From: Callaeas wilsoni
Lineage: Eukaryota; Chordata; Aves; Passeriformes; Callaeidae
DNA: 64,000 nucleotides
Direction: 5' to 3'
NCBI GenBank assembly: GCA_013398955.1
Contig: VWPU01000905.1
Location: forward strand, 496,001 to 560,000
Position 1 is the stretch's first letter; each line of letters opens with the position of its first letter. Both the position numbers and the translations under genes were made by a program. The notes below the pieces were generated by a model. That model was not told where the DNA came from, searched no databases, and saw nothing but the letters and a program-made list of their open reading frames with translations. Shown in pieces: positions 34,159 to 48,868 of this stretch.

Positions 34159-37100
34159 ACATCCTCTATCTGACTGCTGTTTGAGATTTCTTTGCCACTC
34201 AGAAATCACCAGCACCAGCAGGAGTCCAGGATAACTTGACTGAAGTCAGTGAACCAGCCTGTTTCAGAAAAACACTTGCAATGCAACTTATGCAGTTTGG
34301 TTGACAAAGTCAGGTCCAGTGAGTTTGTAGTAGTGGAGCCACATCTAGAATAGGCTAACTATGCCTCTTTATGCTCTTTAGTAGGGTACCATGAAATGCT
34401 CGCTTTGCTCATTTACCAAAAGAGGCTATAAAAAAAAGAAAAATAGTAGCAAAATCACTCCTGGAATTCCCCCCTTAGCTGAATGTTATTTGCTGTCCTT
34501 ACTACATACACTTCTGTTGAGATACCTGATTCACAGGGATGTCCACAGAGTGCAAGAACAGGATTAGTAATAAAGAGTTTACAAGGCAACTTGAAAAAGG
34601 TTATCTTAAATGTTAGATAGAACTGTGATTGTGCTAAAACTATACTTTTATAGTTTAAAGATCTGCAAAATCAGTTACCAGATTCATTAGACTCGGTCCT
34701 CCCAATTAATTATATGACCTAACATGGAAAGGACTCACAACAGGCAAAACAGGAACTATGAAACTACAAAGTTAAGTATAATATTAAATACAAGGAATAA
34801 TAAAGTAAATGCACAAACATCTGAAGAAATAAAGCAACAGTGCCAGTCTTTAGTTGTTCTTATACAAGAGCAAATACATGCAGTTTCTCTAATGCAAAAA
34901 CAGAGAATTATTATACCCTTCTTTCCTGTTTGAAAATTACTCAGTTTCGGGTGAAGGAAGGTGTCCTGCTTATGTGAAGAAGCACACTTCAGCTGGATAA
35001 TGCTGCTGCCTAGGAGTTGCGCTGAGTACATAATAAAGATGGCTCTAGCACTAGATTGTTACATATAGTCTAACAGAGAACGAGGGATGAGTCCTATCAC
35101 CTTCCTAGGTAATGCTGACTCATGAGCTCTCTAAATGACATAAATACAACTATGTTCCTTTTTTCTACCATTGAAACTGATTATCTTTTGATGGATAATG
35201 GGCAACTAATTTTCACATCTAGAAAATATACTGAGGTACATTGGGCTTCAGTAATTCCTTTCATTTTACTGAGATTGTCTATTTTTGCTAGTATTCATGT
35301 TGGAGTTTATCAACATTGAATCTATGTTCTATTCTTATAACACATAAACAGAGTGATCATGCAAAATACTTTTATTTTTCTTTTATTCTCCTTAATAATG
35401 GCTGTGTATCAATTCTTTTGAAACTTTGCTGTCTCTAGAGATGCATGCTGGTCCTAAGACCTGTTATTAACTATATGCTTCTTTTTGAAAATGGCAGGAA
35501 AAATTGCTCATTTGTGAATAACCAGGGTTCATCATTAGCCAGAAAAAGGAAGAAAAACAAGATATTTAAACATGTCATAGGTGTCAGCCATCCTTCTGCA
35601 TTTACATCTTTAACGGGACATTGTCTCCTTTGGCAACTGCTTCATTTACTAACTTACTGCATGATTAATTGTATTTTGCAGTGTTACATGAATTCACATG
35701 AATACAACAAGGTAATACATGATATCAAGTCAGAACAGAGTTTCTGGTACTGTTACAATGGTTTTTATACAAATAAATCTAAAGTGTTATTTCATTAATC
35801 CTCCTCACACATACCCTACACATCTTTCCTTACTCCCAAAATCATCCTAAATTCCAGAGTCAAAGTGATTATATCACATTTTTATAAAGGATTATACTAT
35901 ACATTTTAGCAGTGAAATGCATATTTCTGAAGGCAGAAGAAACCCCACTATTAATAGTTGACAATAGATTCTACATAAATTTCTCTGTGAAACTCTTATA
36001 GAAAGAAATAAATGTCTGTAACTTAAGAGATACCATGAAAGAAGCTGGCAGAATAATTAATTGTTTAAAAAATCCCATTTACTCTCCTCACAGTGGCCTA
36101 CAAGCACTACATAGAAAGCAAATTTTCCTGAAGAGTAGTATGTAGCAAAATGGCCATTATTCATACTTGAGACATAGACCTGTACTTTCACAAAAAATTC
36201 TGTGAATTAACATACCTGATCTCTGTGTAAACCAAGCTCTTAATTTGTCTCAAAACAGTTGAGAGAAAAATCTGACTTCAATGGATCTTTGCAGCATGTA
36301 CTGAAGATTCCTGTGACATTTTCTGCTTACACATTTGACCTTCTCACCAAATTAATGTGATGGATTTGGCTCAAAGTGGCAAACTATGGTGGAAATTAGG
36401 TTAAATGTATCAGAATGAAGATCATTCTGGACAGAGAATTAATTTACCTTGTTTGAAGGATTTGTTTTGATTTTTTTCCCACGTCACTTTGCTTCTAATT
36501 AATTATATTATCTTGAATATATGGCTTAATGTTTTCTCTCTTTAATATACATGCCCAAAACAGAGACAATATCACCTCAAAAAGTATGTTTTAGGGCAGA
36601 CATAATAAATGTTAACATTTAAAAACTAGAAATAGAATTCAAGGACAACATATGAAAAAGACACTCATTGAGTTTCCACAAATGTAATAAAATGTTTGAG
36701 TTACTCTTGATTCTATTTCATGTTGTTATTGAAACCATAACAAATGAAAATATTTTTAGAAAATATATCGTCTTATCAATACAGGAAGGCTGAATAGTCT
36801 AGACAGTACATTTGCTTTGTATGGCCCTTAACAGAGGAGATCTTTTATGCTGCAACTCCTGTTAACGTATTTGCTTTGGGGACATTGCTATTCAGCTACC
36901 ACTTTCCTTTTCAAACATCCTTTAAGGCCTTTCTTTCCTAAAGGACCATACTCTGCTCTAGCAACTTAATGTTATAACTCATACTGGAACACTCTTCTTT
37001 GGTGTCATGGGGCTCGGTAAGACAATGAAAAGGGTTACAATTTTGAAACTACTGACTTCCTAATGAAGTCGAATAGCAATGTCAAAACAAATATGAAGTT

Positions 37101-38000
37101 GAAACAGACAGGGAGTTACAGGGAGAAACACTGTCCTTTTCAATTTCAGTACTGTCTCAACCAAAGATGTTTATTTAGTCCTAACTATTTTTTCTCTGAA
37201 AAGTTACATCTTGCTTAGTTAAATATGAAGTTATTACCAACAACAGGGTGGCAAAACTGCAGATCCTATTCCATTCAAATAGTTACAGTAAGGGGCACAC
37301 AGCATGTCAGAGAGGCTACCCAACTCCAATTTGAGAAGCTGGCACCAAAACATTCTGAAGCAATGACTTTCTGTCCCCTAATTTACTATGTATCACATTC
37401 CTTCATGCTTTCAGCCTAAGAATTACAGGTGCTCTGCCTTGTAGTGTACAAGCATAAGAAGGGTTCAATAATGCATAATACTAAGTTGCATATATAAGTC
37501 TGTATTTTGCCTTATATGGGCATTTTTTCTTTCATTAAAAAACCCCTTGCAGCATAGCAAGACTACTGAACTGCAACTATGCTTGATTTTTGCCAGAATA
37601 GAGACATTACTTGAACAATAAGCAATACATGGTAGGGGGGAAGACCAATCCATAAAGATTTATTTTGTGAACTAGAAATAGAGGCCCTAACAATATAAAT
37701 ATCTTCATCACAACAACAAAAGAGACGCATGTAAATTTTATCAGTGAGATCAATAAAATCAAAGCATTCAGTTCTCCAGGCTTTACCTCTACAGGATTAG
37801 AGCTAAGCCATTTTTGAGCATACCCTTTTCTCTCACATTGTCATAACACCAGAACACATTTGAAATGGTACGTAAAAAAATATCCTGAAACATAGGCCAT
37901 ACCACAGACTATTAAAATGGGGTTACTTTAATGATTATGTATGAATTGGTTGTACTTTTTATGAGGAAGATCACCTAACACCAGTGTCACAACTACCTTA
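34159..38000. other. AT-rich noncoding sequence
   Basis: No gene is recognised. The longest open frame (35445-35798 plus, 117 codons) starts MLVLRPVINYMLLF and shows no domain or conserved pattern. I do not call it a gene. Confidence 0.5.
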
Positions 38001-41000
38001 GCACAGGGCATGTTCCACACCGTTTAATCTACAAATTAATTTATCTGAAACATTTGAATACTCATCTAGCATTTATTTTCTTGCGATTGATGACAACACA
38101 ACATCAGAATGGTGGACAGTTATCTTTTGATTTTACAGAAATATTCCAATTTAATTAAAAAGGCCTTCTACTTGACACAGGGAGAAAACTCCATAAAATG
38201 TCTCCATTTTGACAGTCAGACAACCTGATCAGATAACTTTAGATGAGGATTTCCATCTTCATTCTTCATTTACTTTATTAGAGAAGAGGAAATTCCTCCA
38301 GTTACAATAAGGTTAAATAAGGTTAAAAAGCATTATGAGATTAAACCTATAAAGAACAAATTGAATGAAATTAACAGTAGAATAAACTGTGTGATTATAG
38401 ATTTGTTTACACTTTCTGACAACTAATTTAAATTCTGTTAATGAAGAAGTGCTTGTAAACTTTTCCATCCTTCAGAGGATATCAACAAAGCAATTGAAAA
38501 TATCTTTAACTGGAACACAGTCATGATTGTTTTCCTCTTGCTAAAAGTATTGACAAAGCGTGAAAATTTTACAGATTTAAGCCATTTTCTGACTAATGAG
38601 TTATTAATTTCTCAAATATATGTGTAAGTCCTTAACCTGCTTATGCTTAGATGCAATTTTAATGCACTTGCCCTTGAAGAAAGATGTGGAAGTGTCAGAT
38701 ATGGAATAAAAACATTATGCAGATGACTAAGTTGACGTTTTTACACTACACCTCAAATTTTTATTCCACTAATACTAATTTTTGAATACCCTTTGAAGAG
38801 GATGCAGTGCCACGAACATGACAGCATTTTCAATCACTTGCAACTTCCACAAGTTATATCACTGGTAAGCTTATCAGAGTAGATATTTAGTGTGACAGAA
38901 GCTACAACCAAGAGAACAGCTGCCCCTTCTTCACCTGAATTCAGGTTGACTTTCAAGTTCTCAAATCTATAATAGTCTGAACAGTAAGGTTATAAAGATA
39001 TAACAGTAAGGATTATAATGATAAGTGCTGAGGGTTTCAGCAGAACACTGGATGTGAGTACTGCTATTAATGAGGGTCAAAAGAAAAATGTAAAAACTCC
39101 AAACACCTCCCTCAAAGAAGAAGGAGGGAAAAACCATACTGCAAGATTCTAAGTGGGAACATCTCCAGACCAGATCTGAATTCCCTTGCAAAGACAGAAA
39201 AGTGCCATAGAGGTGTGGTACTGTAAAAGGAGAAAAGCACCAAAAGGCAGGTAATCCAGAAGGGAGAGAAATAAGAATATAAAAAGGGAAGAATGAGGTA
39301 CAATGGGGACATTGGGACTAAAAATACAATGATGTAATGCATTCCTTAAAATTCCTCTAAATCTACAAGCAGCTAAAAAAAGGTTTCTGCCTTCCTGAGT
39401 TTTGAAAATATGAAGAGGTAGTTAAAAAATACAGAACAGAATTCTAGTAATATTTTGAAATCACTGTGTGAATTGCAAACTTTGACTAACTTTATCCTAA
39501 ACATCATTCACATTCCGAGGTCTCCAGCAGCACTTGCAAATTTCAATGGTTTTTGAGGAAAATAGATCTTAAGACATCATTCTTAGCACAGGATATTTCT
39601 ATTATATGATGTAGCAGGAGAACTTATAATCCTCAAGACCTCTTCCAGTTTTAGGCAGAGGTAAGTGAGGAAATTAATGGCTCACTAGAAATTCCAGTCA
39701 GTGTCTTTTACTTCTACAGTTTTGAGAATATTGCACTGCAGACTGCAAATTTTAAAAACACTTCCTCTGAAGTATATTATAATATGCTCAAAGAGAGATA
39801 CCAAGTAGGAGAAATGAGTAGTTTATATGCAATGCTGTTACAAAGTAAATATACTTACTGTTTGTTCTGCATCCCAGAGCGCGCACTACCAGAATTCAGA
39901 CTATAAAAGGTCTCTGAAGAAAGGCAGTCACAGATGCCAGATGACCTCAGTATAAGAAAGGAAGGAATACAGTTTCTTAAACATACTTACTCTTAAGTTT
40001 ATGCTTTGTGCTAGCTCATACCCAACAGAATCAGATTTACCTTTGTCATCGTTCCTCTAATAAGCTCTGCATTTCCTACCATGTCTAATACACCCTGACA
40101 ATTTTTAACACAGTCTTTCAAAGTCCAGTTATAGTCAAGTCAAGAAAAAAAAAGTGTAATTTTAGAGTTGAATGGCAGAGTACCAGAGCAGTACTTAATA
40201 GATCAGATTCTCCTGAATGGGAGATGATTGACAAAAAGGCCATGAAATAGTATCACTGTCCTGCAGGCAAGGACTGTGATGCTTTTCACAGCGAGCAATT
40301 TCAACTCAAGAGCTAAGAGAAGAAGAGAAACAGTCATCAAAGTAAACTAAGTTGGCATCTAAAAATCTAGTGTGAAGAGTCCTCACTCTCTAGGCTTGCA
40401 ATTTGTTGGAGAGTGACTGACCATAAAACAGAATCCTTTAGGTAAAAAAGGCAGCATGAAGAAGACTATGCTGTTGTCTTTAATTTCATTTTACACAGTG
40501 CTGCACTATGGACTTCTTTAAAGTGCTCAGTTTAATAGAGACCAAAAGTTCAGTGATTCATTTGTTAGGTCTGACATGAACTACTGACAAAGTAATGTCC
40601 ACACACACGACATGCATCGTACCGGAATATATAGTTCCCATACCATGGTACAGTCCATGATAGTGAACATACAGTCTTACAGTGTGGAAAGAATGAAGAG
40701 CAGAATGCAACATGACAGCAGCCTTTCGAGGAGAACATGTGCAATGCCTAACAGCAGGCTGAAATAAGGATGAGAGTGTCAAGAGTTTGAGCAACAGGAA
40801 AACATGAGTTTGGCTTCCTGAAAATTAAGATGGTGATGAAATTGATGCAACTTTCTTACAGTACCAGCTAGTAATGAAACAAGACCTTTGGTCAGTAAGG
40901 TTTAGATTGCCATTATATAAATCAGAACATAATGACAAAATACTTCATGAGGGATGTTCGATTGATGTTTGTCTTATGACTGTGCAACAAACATTTTCAA

Positions 41001-42679
41001 TGTCAAAAGGATACAGCATTTTAAAAAAAACCCAAAACAAGGAACCATGAAGACCATGTAGATACGACCAGTTGTAACAATGTTGTAAGGACTTTAATGA
41101 CCTTTCTCTAATCTTACATCACAATTATGTGTTTCTTCATATTATAACACATCTTACCTGCGCTACCACAGACAGTTCCAAAGTAGACGAGGGTCTGTGA
41201 AGAGAAGACTTAGGCCTTAATTCCCAGAAATTCTGTGGTTTCTACAGGGTCATGATGGATGTCTCCTACAACAACCTAGAAAAAGCGGGTATCTTCCTTT
41301 ACCCAAAGACATTAGATAAAAATAAGGCTCAAACACTTTTCTTATTCTTTTTTTCTGTGGGTTACTTATTTATTTAAAATACCTTTGGTATGACCATGAC
41401 TTAAGAGTACTCTTAGGCATTCTTTGCAGGGTAAAGGCTAAAAACACAAATATTGTCTACTGTTAATGTTTACTTCTGAAAGGCTCTAAAATACAGTTCT
41501 ATTGTGTATAAGGATTTCTCTGTCCGTACACAAAGACGTAGAACTAATGGTAAAGGAAATTTTGAATGAGTTTCATCGATATGAGATAAATATCACTGGT
41601 TCAGCAAATATAGCCACTTTCATTTCCTGAAAAAAACTAACAAAGCCTGTGTTTTTCTGTGATGACAAAAAGAACGATTGAGAGGCTCCCCATATGATGA
41701 GGGAATGGATGCTCAAAAAAATAAGGAAATACTCACTACACTCACTAAAGGGATGCAAGATTTGGTGTTGCTATAACATATTAATATTCCTAAAAATATG
41801 TATTAAGTATCTAGTATTTTTTCTGATGAAGGCTGGGAAATGGGGGGAAATGGATTACGTGCAATTTGTTATATAGTCAAGCTTCACTGGTGTCACTGTT
41901 GATTTGAATTTAAGTATTAGGAACAAAAGCCATAATATCATGACGCTTTCAAATTCTAATTAATTTGATGAGCATTGTGAATATAAGAGTGATTTCTTAT
42001 GGGAATTGGCCTAGAACAGGAACGGAGCCATCAAGTCAAGTGGGAACCATGGTTCCACTGGCCATCCCAAAGGCTAAACATCAGTTTAGCTTTTCCCACG
42101 TCAAGGTCCAACTGTTCCTCCTCACGTTAGAGTTCTGGAACATTTGGGCCAACTAACATGGGAGTGCTGCTCTACCACATCCACACGAGAACTTAATCTA
42201 AAAGTAATTTCAAACAAAACTGATTTAGAAAATTAGAAGTACTTTTAAACTCCATCACTCTATCAGCCTGCGATAGTTTTGACATTTCGGGCAAGGAAAA
42301 AAGGTGCTATTTTATGAATCAGTTATAAAAGCTCTAACACACCTCTTCAGGTCTTTTAAAATCAGCTAGTGCAGTTGTGTATACTATAGAGTTGTTGGTT
42401 CCTACACCCTCAACTCATGATACCTCAGTAGAAGAATAGAGCTCCACAACTCTGTGGTGTCTTGTGAGAATGAGAAATTCTGCACAGAGCACATCAAAGA
42501 GGAAGAAAAACTATCTACCAAAAGAATCTGGCTTCCACCAAATAATAAAATCTTCATCTCAGAGCTCTGTAAGGGTCAGGTTAATATAGACCCCCTGTCA
42601 AAAAGGTAATATTCCTGCTCTAAACACCAAAACCCATCTCCAACATGACTTTCTTAGATTCTTTGTAATTGCATTTTGT
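38001..42679. other. AT-rich noncoding sequence
   Basis: No gene or interspersed repeat is recognised over about 4.7 kb. There is a short AAGGTTAAAT tandem near 38307-38326 and a 14-base perfect palindrome at 42043-42056. Confidence 0.5.
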
Positions 42680-42848
42680 AAAAAAAACAACCAAACAAAA
42701 CCAAAACAAACAAAAAACCCCTAAACAAATAAAACAACCCAAAAACCCTCACAAAAACCAAACAACCAGCCAACCAAAAAAACACAGAAAACAAAACAAA
42801 ACAACATAACCAACCAACAAAAAAAACCCAAACAAACAAAACCCCCAA
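42680..42848 (+). repeat. Strand-asymmetric A/C tract (CAAA/CCAAA low complexity)
   Basis: About 170 bases consist of A and C with only around six G or T interruptions. It is built from irregular CAAA, CCAAA, CAAAA and AACCC units. The minus-strand open frame (42654-42848) is an artefact of this composition (mostly F, V, L, G, W, C). Confidence 0.92.
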
Positions 42849-45800
42849 GTTTTCCTCTAGTAAAGTTTGTATATTTCATTTAATAAACTTCGGGTAGTTC
42901 TCAGAATAGATTTGAGTGACTGTTTGTCTTCTCTCTTGAGCAAATTATTTAAGCAGATGTTCGTCTCCAATCTTGTGGACAGAGAAGAAATCCTTGTAGA
43001 ATAAAGTAGATACATTAATTAAGAGGGACCTTGCAGTAACACAGATTTAACTCGTAAACATTTTTTTCAAAGGAGTAATTATCTTTGAAATGTTACAAAA
43101 CTCTGTAACTACTAAAGCTGTGTCTACCTTCAATTATAATTAGACCTCTAGCAAATGAAGCAAACTCACAAATAGATCCAGTCTTGGTTAACCTGTCTCT
43201 GTCAGTCCCAATCTCATAACTGGTTACTCAGATGTTTAAAAGCAGTTATTCTGAGCAAAGTTACGTACTCAAGAAAGCAAATGTGGGAGGGAACAAAAAA
43301 AAAGAACAAAAATATAACTTCTGATACTGTATTACAGAGGTACTAAAGAAAGATGAACCTTAAACATTAATCTAGAAACAACTACCATGCATTTTACCAT
43401 ACATTTTAATTACCATACATCATCTACATTATCAACACGGAGTTCAGTAAAATACAAGTAGGAGATGCAGACATTTTGATCACAGATGAATTGTCAGTAC
43501 AAATGATTAAGGAAAAAGTGAAAAATCATTTTCCCCATATATGAACCTCTCTAGAAAAAATACATTGACTCCCAAGTCTGTGAGAAAACATCTTAATATT
43601 AGTACATTATAATTTTCTGGAAAAGTGATGAAGCCAGACTTGTGACTGTCTAGCATGCTAGGTAGTATGAAATTTTAATTTTCTGACTAGACATCTGCTT
43701 TTCTCCGTGTGCCATAGAAGTTTGTTTACCACAGGCCATTTTCTCAGGCGTATAATTATTTTGACTTTAAATATAGTAGTCATTTATTATGAGGCATAGA
43801 AGCTGTTTAGAGCTGTGACAGCTGTGGCATCATATTACATTTTTCTAAATCACTTAAGTCTGCTGTTATACAACAGTGTACTTCAAATATAAGTGATCTT
43901 CAAAGTGGGGCATCTGTCTGTAAACCTGAAAAATTTCGTATGAAAGTGAAACGTGTAAGGTATAAGAATCTAATGGACAATAATATATCTCAGAAATTTC
44001 AGTCATGGAAAAAGATCAAGCAAAACACAAACAGAGACAAAAAGAAAGTTTCACCGTGATCCAGCCACAAGTTCTATAAAACATTACAAAAATTTCCTGC
44101 TTATATAGTTGGTATGTACAGTGTTTAGCATGTCTTGGTGTAGCAAAATAAACCATGTAGCAAAATAAAACATGTGAATCTGTTAAAAGTTGAGAAAAAA
44201 TATATAAATAGGGTACAATTTTTTCTCTGCTGAGAACATGTATCAGCAAGTGATTCTTCAACAACTTAAATGTTACACACCGTCTCCCTCTGAGTGTGCT
44301 AAAAGTACATAGAGCATGGTTCTGATTTTTGTTTTAAGTTTCTTCATGGAATATTTTTTTTTTTGGAGCAGAAAATAATTATTTAAAGTTTTTTTTTTTC
44401 TTGTTCCAGTTGCAGGAGTATCAGGTATAATAATCGTAGGGCATTATGGAGCAACTGAATCTACTTTACCTTGTTTCACAGTGGACTTTTTTCAAAAAGA
44501 TACAAAGTAAATAGAGTATCAAGCATTTGCTGAGGAGTATCCCTGATTACAGGAAGTTAATCCATCTTTAAAAAGAGATTTCCAAATTGTATGAATATTC
44601 CAATATCTAATTTTATATCATTTTAATAAAGAGGTGATTAAGATTTCTACAACTATGAACTGAGCACACAAGAAAAGAAGCTACAATCTTGAGCCTTATG
44701 GCAAAAGTGTAACAAGCAAAAAAAGAAATGTTTGGACAAATGTTCAAACTTTCCTGCTTTCTCCTTGGGAAAGTGCAGGTGTTGAGTAAGAGCATTTTTT
44801 ATACAAATCCACAAGTTAAAAGTTGTCTAAATGACTTCATCAGAATGGAGAACCACTTCTATGCTCGCTTCTTTCCTTTTAGTGGGGCTTATGTTCAACA
44901 AAACACGAAAAAAGCAGATTCCCAAATCCTGACACTAAAAACACATATCCTGTTAAATTTTAGTGTTTAGTAAAGATGAAAAGGCAAGTAGGGTCAGGAT
45001 GTATCTAAAGAATAAATGTACACAAATATTAAATTATCATTGCTACTAAATCCTCATGTTAGAGCTTTTTGTGGGCATTGTTAATCTTAAAACTGAATCA
45101 GTTTTGTATTTCATTCAACACTGAAATACAAAATTTAATATTGAAAATAGAAAAAAACTGGAAAATTAATATTTTAAAAATATAACACCAGAGATAAACA
45201 AAAAATTTACTTCTTTATTTATCAAAAATCTGCTTCTTAGTTCTATTCTGTAAAGCATGTTCATTATGGAAGTTTCAAATAACACTGTATTAAGAGAATG
45301 CTTGAGTTTTTAACAAGATTTTTGAACACATAAGAAGCTAAAAAGATGTTCAGTGTGAATTTAGTTGACCTTGTGACATCAAGCAGAAGCATAAATGTTG
45401 CAGTTAAACATCAGAGGAATAAAACTATTGATATCCCGTAGAGGCCAATTAAAATTTTTTTGGTTTTTTTTTTAACAAATGGATTAAAATTTAATTGAAT
45501 GCCAAGTCTATGGAGGGTCAAAGAATCACATCTCATAATTGTATTGAGAGGTTTAGAAAGAGCATCTTGAAACATATTTCTTAAAGACTTTCCTGTATAA
45601 CTTCCCCTTCATTGCAGGAGGTTTACTGACATCAAGCCACAGTATTTAATGCACTTGCTTCAGCGAGCATACTTCTTGATAAAACAATTTAATTCCAGAA
45701 ATTCATGAGGGAATGGAGCAATAACTTTAAAACAATGCCTGAGTTGTTTTCAAAATCAGACTCATCTGTTCAAGACCACAAAGTGTCCTATGCTGAAGCT

Positions 45801-48800
45801 TTTTGAAGATCCTTGTCATTTACCTAACTTCATTACCTAACAGTTAGAAATTTGAATACAAACTGGAAGTATTGTAAAAACAAAGAACCTATTCTAAGCA
45901 TTTTCTAAAATTTCTTTTTTGCTAGTTCATAGTCACCTATGAAATGGCCCACTTCTTTATGTTTCGGGAGTAAGTTCTTCCTTAAAAAAGGCAATTAAAG
46001 AGAACTCAATGGTGAGAGAAAGATGTACTTTCAATTAGAATGGGTAAGAAAATAAAAATACTTCACTTTTAAAATTGTTTAGTTTTTGGCTTTTTTTTTC
46101 ATTGTCTTGATTAGAGTTTTATAAAGCAGATGTTCAAGTAGTGCAACATTATTTAATTTCACATGTATAACAGAAGGATGTAGGAAATTTAATTTTCACT
46201 ACCTTTATTTATGGAACTTTCATGTTATAACAATAGAAGTGTTTTCTAATCCTGTGTTCATTGGCAATTGTTTTACAGGATGGTAAAGAAACTCAAAATA
46301 GGAGATTCCGTACTGAGGGAGGATAGAAGTGGGCAACAACCACAAAGAAAGTCATTTGTACAAGACATCAAATTTCTTAAAGAAATGACAAAAACATGAT
46401 GAGTGACATTGCATGGAAATCAAACACAATCCTCACTTTAAGCAGCAATGTTGAAATGCATATATTTGATGGTACTTTCCATAGGATATATATATGATAT
46501 TATGCACATTTCCTTAAATAAGAAAAAAATAACAATTTGAACAGAGCACATTTCAATGGAAAATTTCAGGAGCTTCTTGAGAGAGACAGAATTATATGTT
46601 AAAGCTGTCGGCCATGTCAACTTATGTACCATATGACAGAGCTTGAATGATAAAAGGTGTATTTAAAAACTCTTTGCTACTGAGGAAAAGGATTTAGCAT
46701 GAGGGTTGGTGATACCTATCCCTAGTCTCCCACCTTTCACTATGCTACCATAGGAGGGTGTTACCACATTAATTCTTCAGTTTGCATTCTTTTATTGATT
46801 TAATAAGCACACTGTTTATCCTGAAAGTAACTTTGTGATGTTTATTTAATTCATATTTTGTAATGACAGTTGAATATACACTTTTTTTAGAGCTGAGTTG
46901 GTTAAAAAAAGACAACAAACTCATATATTTAGTGACTATACAGGAAAATCCTTGATTTATACTTAAGTATGAAAAAAATATTTTTTTAAATCTAGAAACA
47001 CCAAAATCATAGCAAAAGATAGTACAAAATAGTGGATAAATCCACATACAGTCATTTAAATTTTTTAAACTGTGCATTCAGGCAAATAAGGTATAGTATG
47101 ATCTGAACATGGGGCTACAAATTCCCCAGGCAACAAAAGAGTTCTAGAAATTTATTGGACTTTAAAAGGTAAAGAAAGTGTGGAGACAGAGGAGGTTTTT
47201 ATTAAGCATTAAGAAAGGAGACCCCTGACAGCTCATCTTAATGCAATTGGAAAGGTTAAGTGATTAAAAATTCTGCTGGAAATCTCATCAAAACTTCTGG
47301 TAGTATGCTAGTAAATTTAACTGTGTGGTACCAACTACCACAGCAATCCTTTAGGACACATCAAGAGCAGCAAAGACTTTTAAAGCTTTATTTCTAACAG
47401 TTCATTGTCCCTGAGGCCGCATCAGCTTTTCCCAGCATCAATGACACAGAGGAGATTGTTAGTTTTAGACCTCCTGTCTAGAGCAGATAACAGTTGCAGG
47501 GTTCACTATACCAATATAACATATGTGCCTCATCAGCACAAATCAGGTGAGCTGACTATATGCTATCCTACTCCTTCTACCTCCCTTTTTTATCACAGGA
47601 AAACAGGACATGGGAGTAAGGAAGGGAAAAAAGAAAACAATAAAAAGCCAAAGCCAGCAACAAAACACTGCTAAAGGCATGCATTTTAGGCGTCTCTGAA
47701 AAACTCCATTAAATCTTTTTTAGCACAGTGTAAAATATTTGTTATTTTGGTACAGTAACAGGGTTTGAATGGCTCTGCAGTTTGCTCTGTAGCACTTGTC
47801 ATAGTAAGCAAATGAGAAAAAGATTGTCTGAGTATTTACTGTTTCTTGGAAAACTGAGCAGAAAACTGAAGTCATACCTTCAACTAAAACAAAAGAGTCA
47901 GAGAGTGCAAATATAACCTCATTAAATAAGACAGTGAATCTAAGTGGCATACAAGGCTATTAAACAACCTAGATTGATCCATAATAATAAGAAACATATT
48001 TCACATCTGTTGAACAGTTCAGCGCTTTTAACAAGTAATAGGCACACTATGCTGTAAAATAGTTGCTATTCTCCATCAGTATATCATTGTCAATGGCTGT
48101 GCTATCTCAAAAGAAGCACTTTTCCCATACACTTTATTGCTTGATAGCTTGCTGATTGCTTTTACAAAGCAATAAATTGATGGCCTGATTCAGCAGTGAC
48201 ATTAGGTTATGTTCATTCTCTGTGATTGATGCTTTGAATTAGAACTCTTACATTCTGCTCTGTTTGGAAATATGGAATTCCAAGCAAGCGAACCTGATGT
48301 CACAAACAAAATGAGACAATGGATGTCAGATGAGTGAGATTTATACATTTAAATATCTAAATAGCTTTCCTCTTTATTAAAGTTTTCATAATTTACTGTT
48401 GAAGGGACTGTCTTTCAGTTAAAACTATCTAGTCAAATAAGGAGAGAGGAAAAAAAATTAGAAGACGAGAGTAGAATTTCAACACTATAAATTTCTGGAG
48501 TATTAGAAATGCATGTCAAGATGAACAATAAGAACATATTAATTATTTAGCTCTCAATTAAATAAATTTCATTATTTATGCATTTTACAGCAAGTTTCAA
48601 GGTAAAAAGGAATTTCATTATTTTTCACTAGCTAAAACATTCATCCATCAACTATAGCAGCCTTTTTTATTATACATCTTTTTTAAATGGCACAAACTAG
48701 TAAGGCAAAATAAAAAGATGAAATAAGAAAGGGTGACTGCTAACAGTTTTTCATTATTTCTTCACGATAAACAAACTAAATAAGAAGTAGCTTGTTAAAA

Positions 48801-48868
48801 TAATTTTAAATATGGAAATAAAGACCTCCAAGAAGCTAAGAATTTCAGTTCAGCAATCCTATTTTACT
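42849..48868. other. AT-rich noncoding sequence
   Basis: About 6 kb has no defendable gene or family-level repeat. It includes a 17-base tandem duplication (44140-44173) and several 10-13 base T or A runs. Confidence 0.5.
44140..44173 (+). repeat. 17-base tandem duplication
   Basis: gtagcaaaataaaccat (44140-44156) is directly followed by gtagcaaaataaaacat (44157-44173), with one mismatch. Confidence 0.93.

Noticed and set aside
35445..35798. 117-codon plus-strand frame as a small gene
   Set aside because: The sequence is AT-rich with no domain, start context or splice signals that I can defend; frames of this length are expected by chance in 64 kb.
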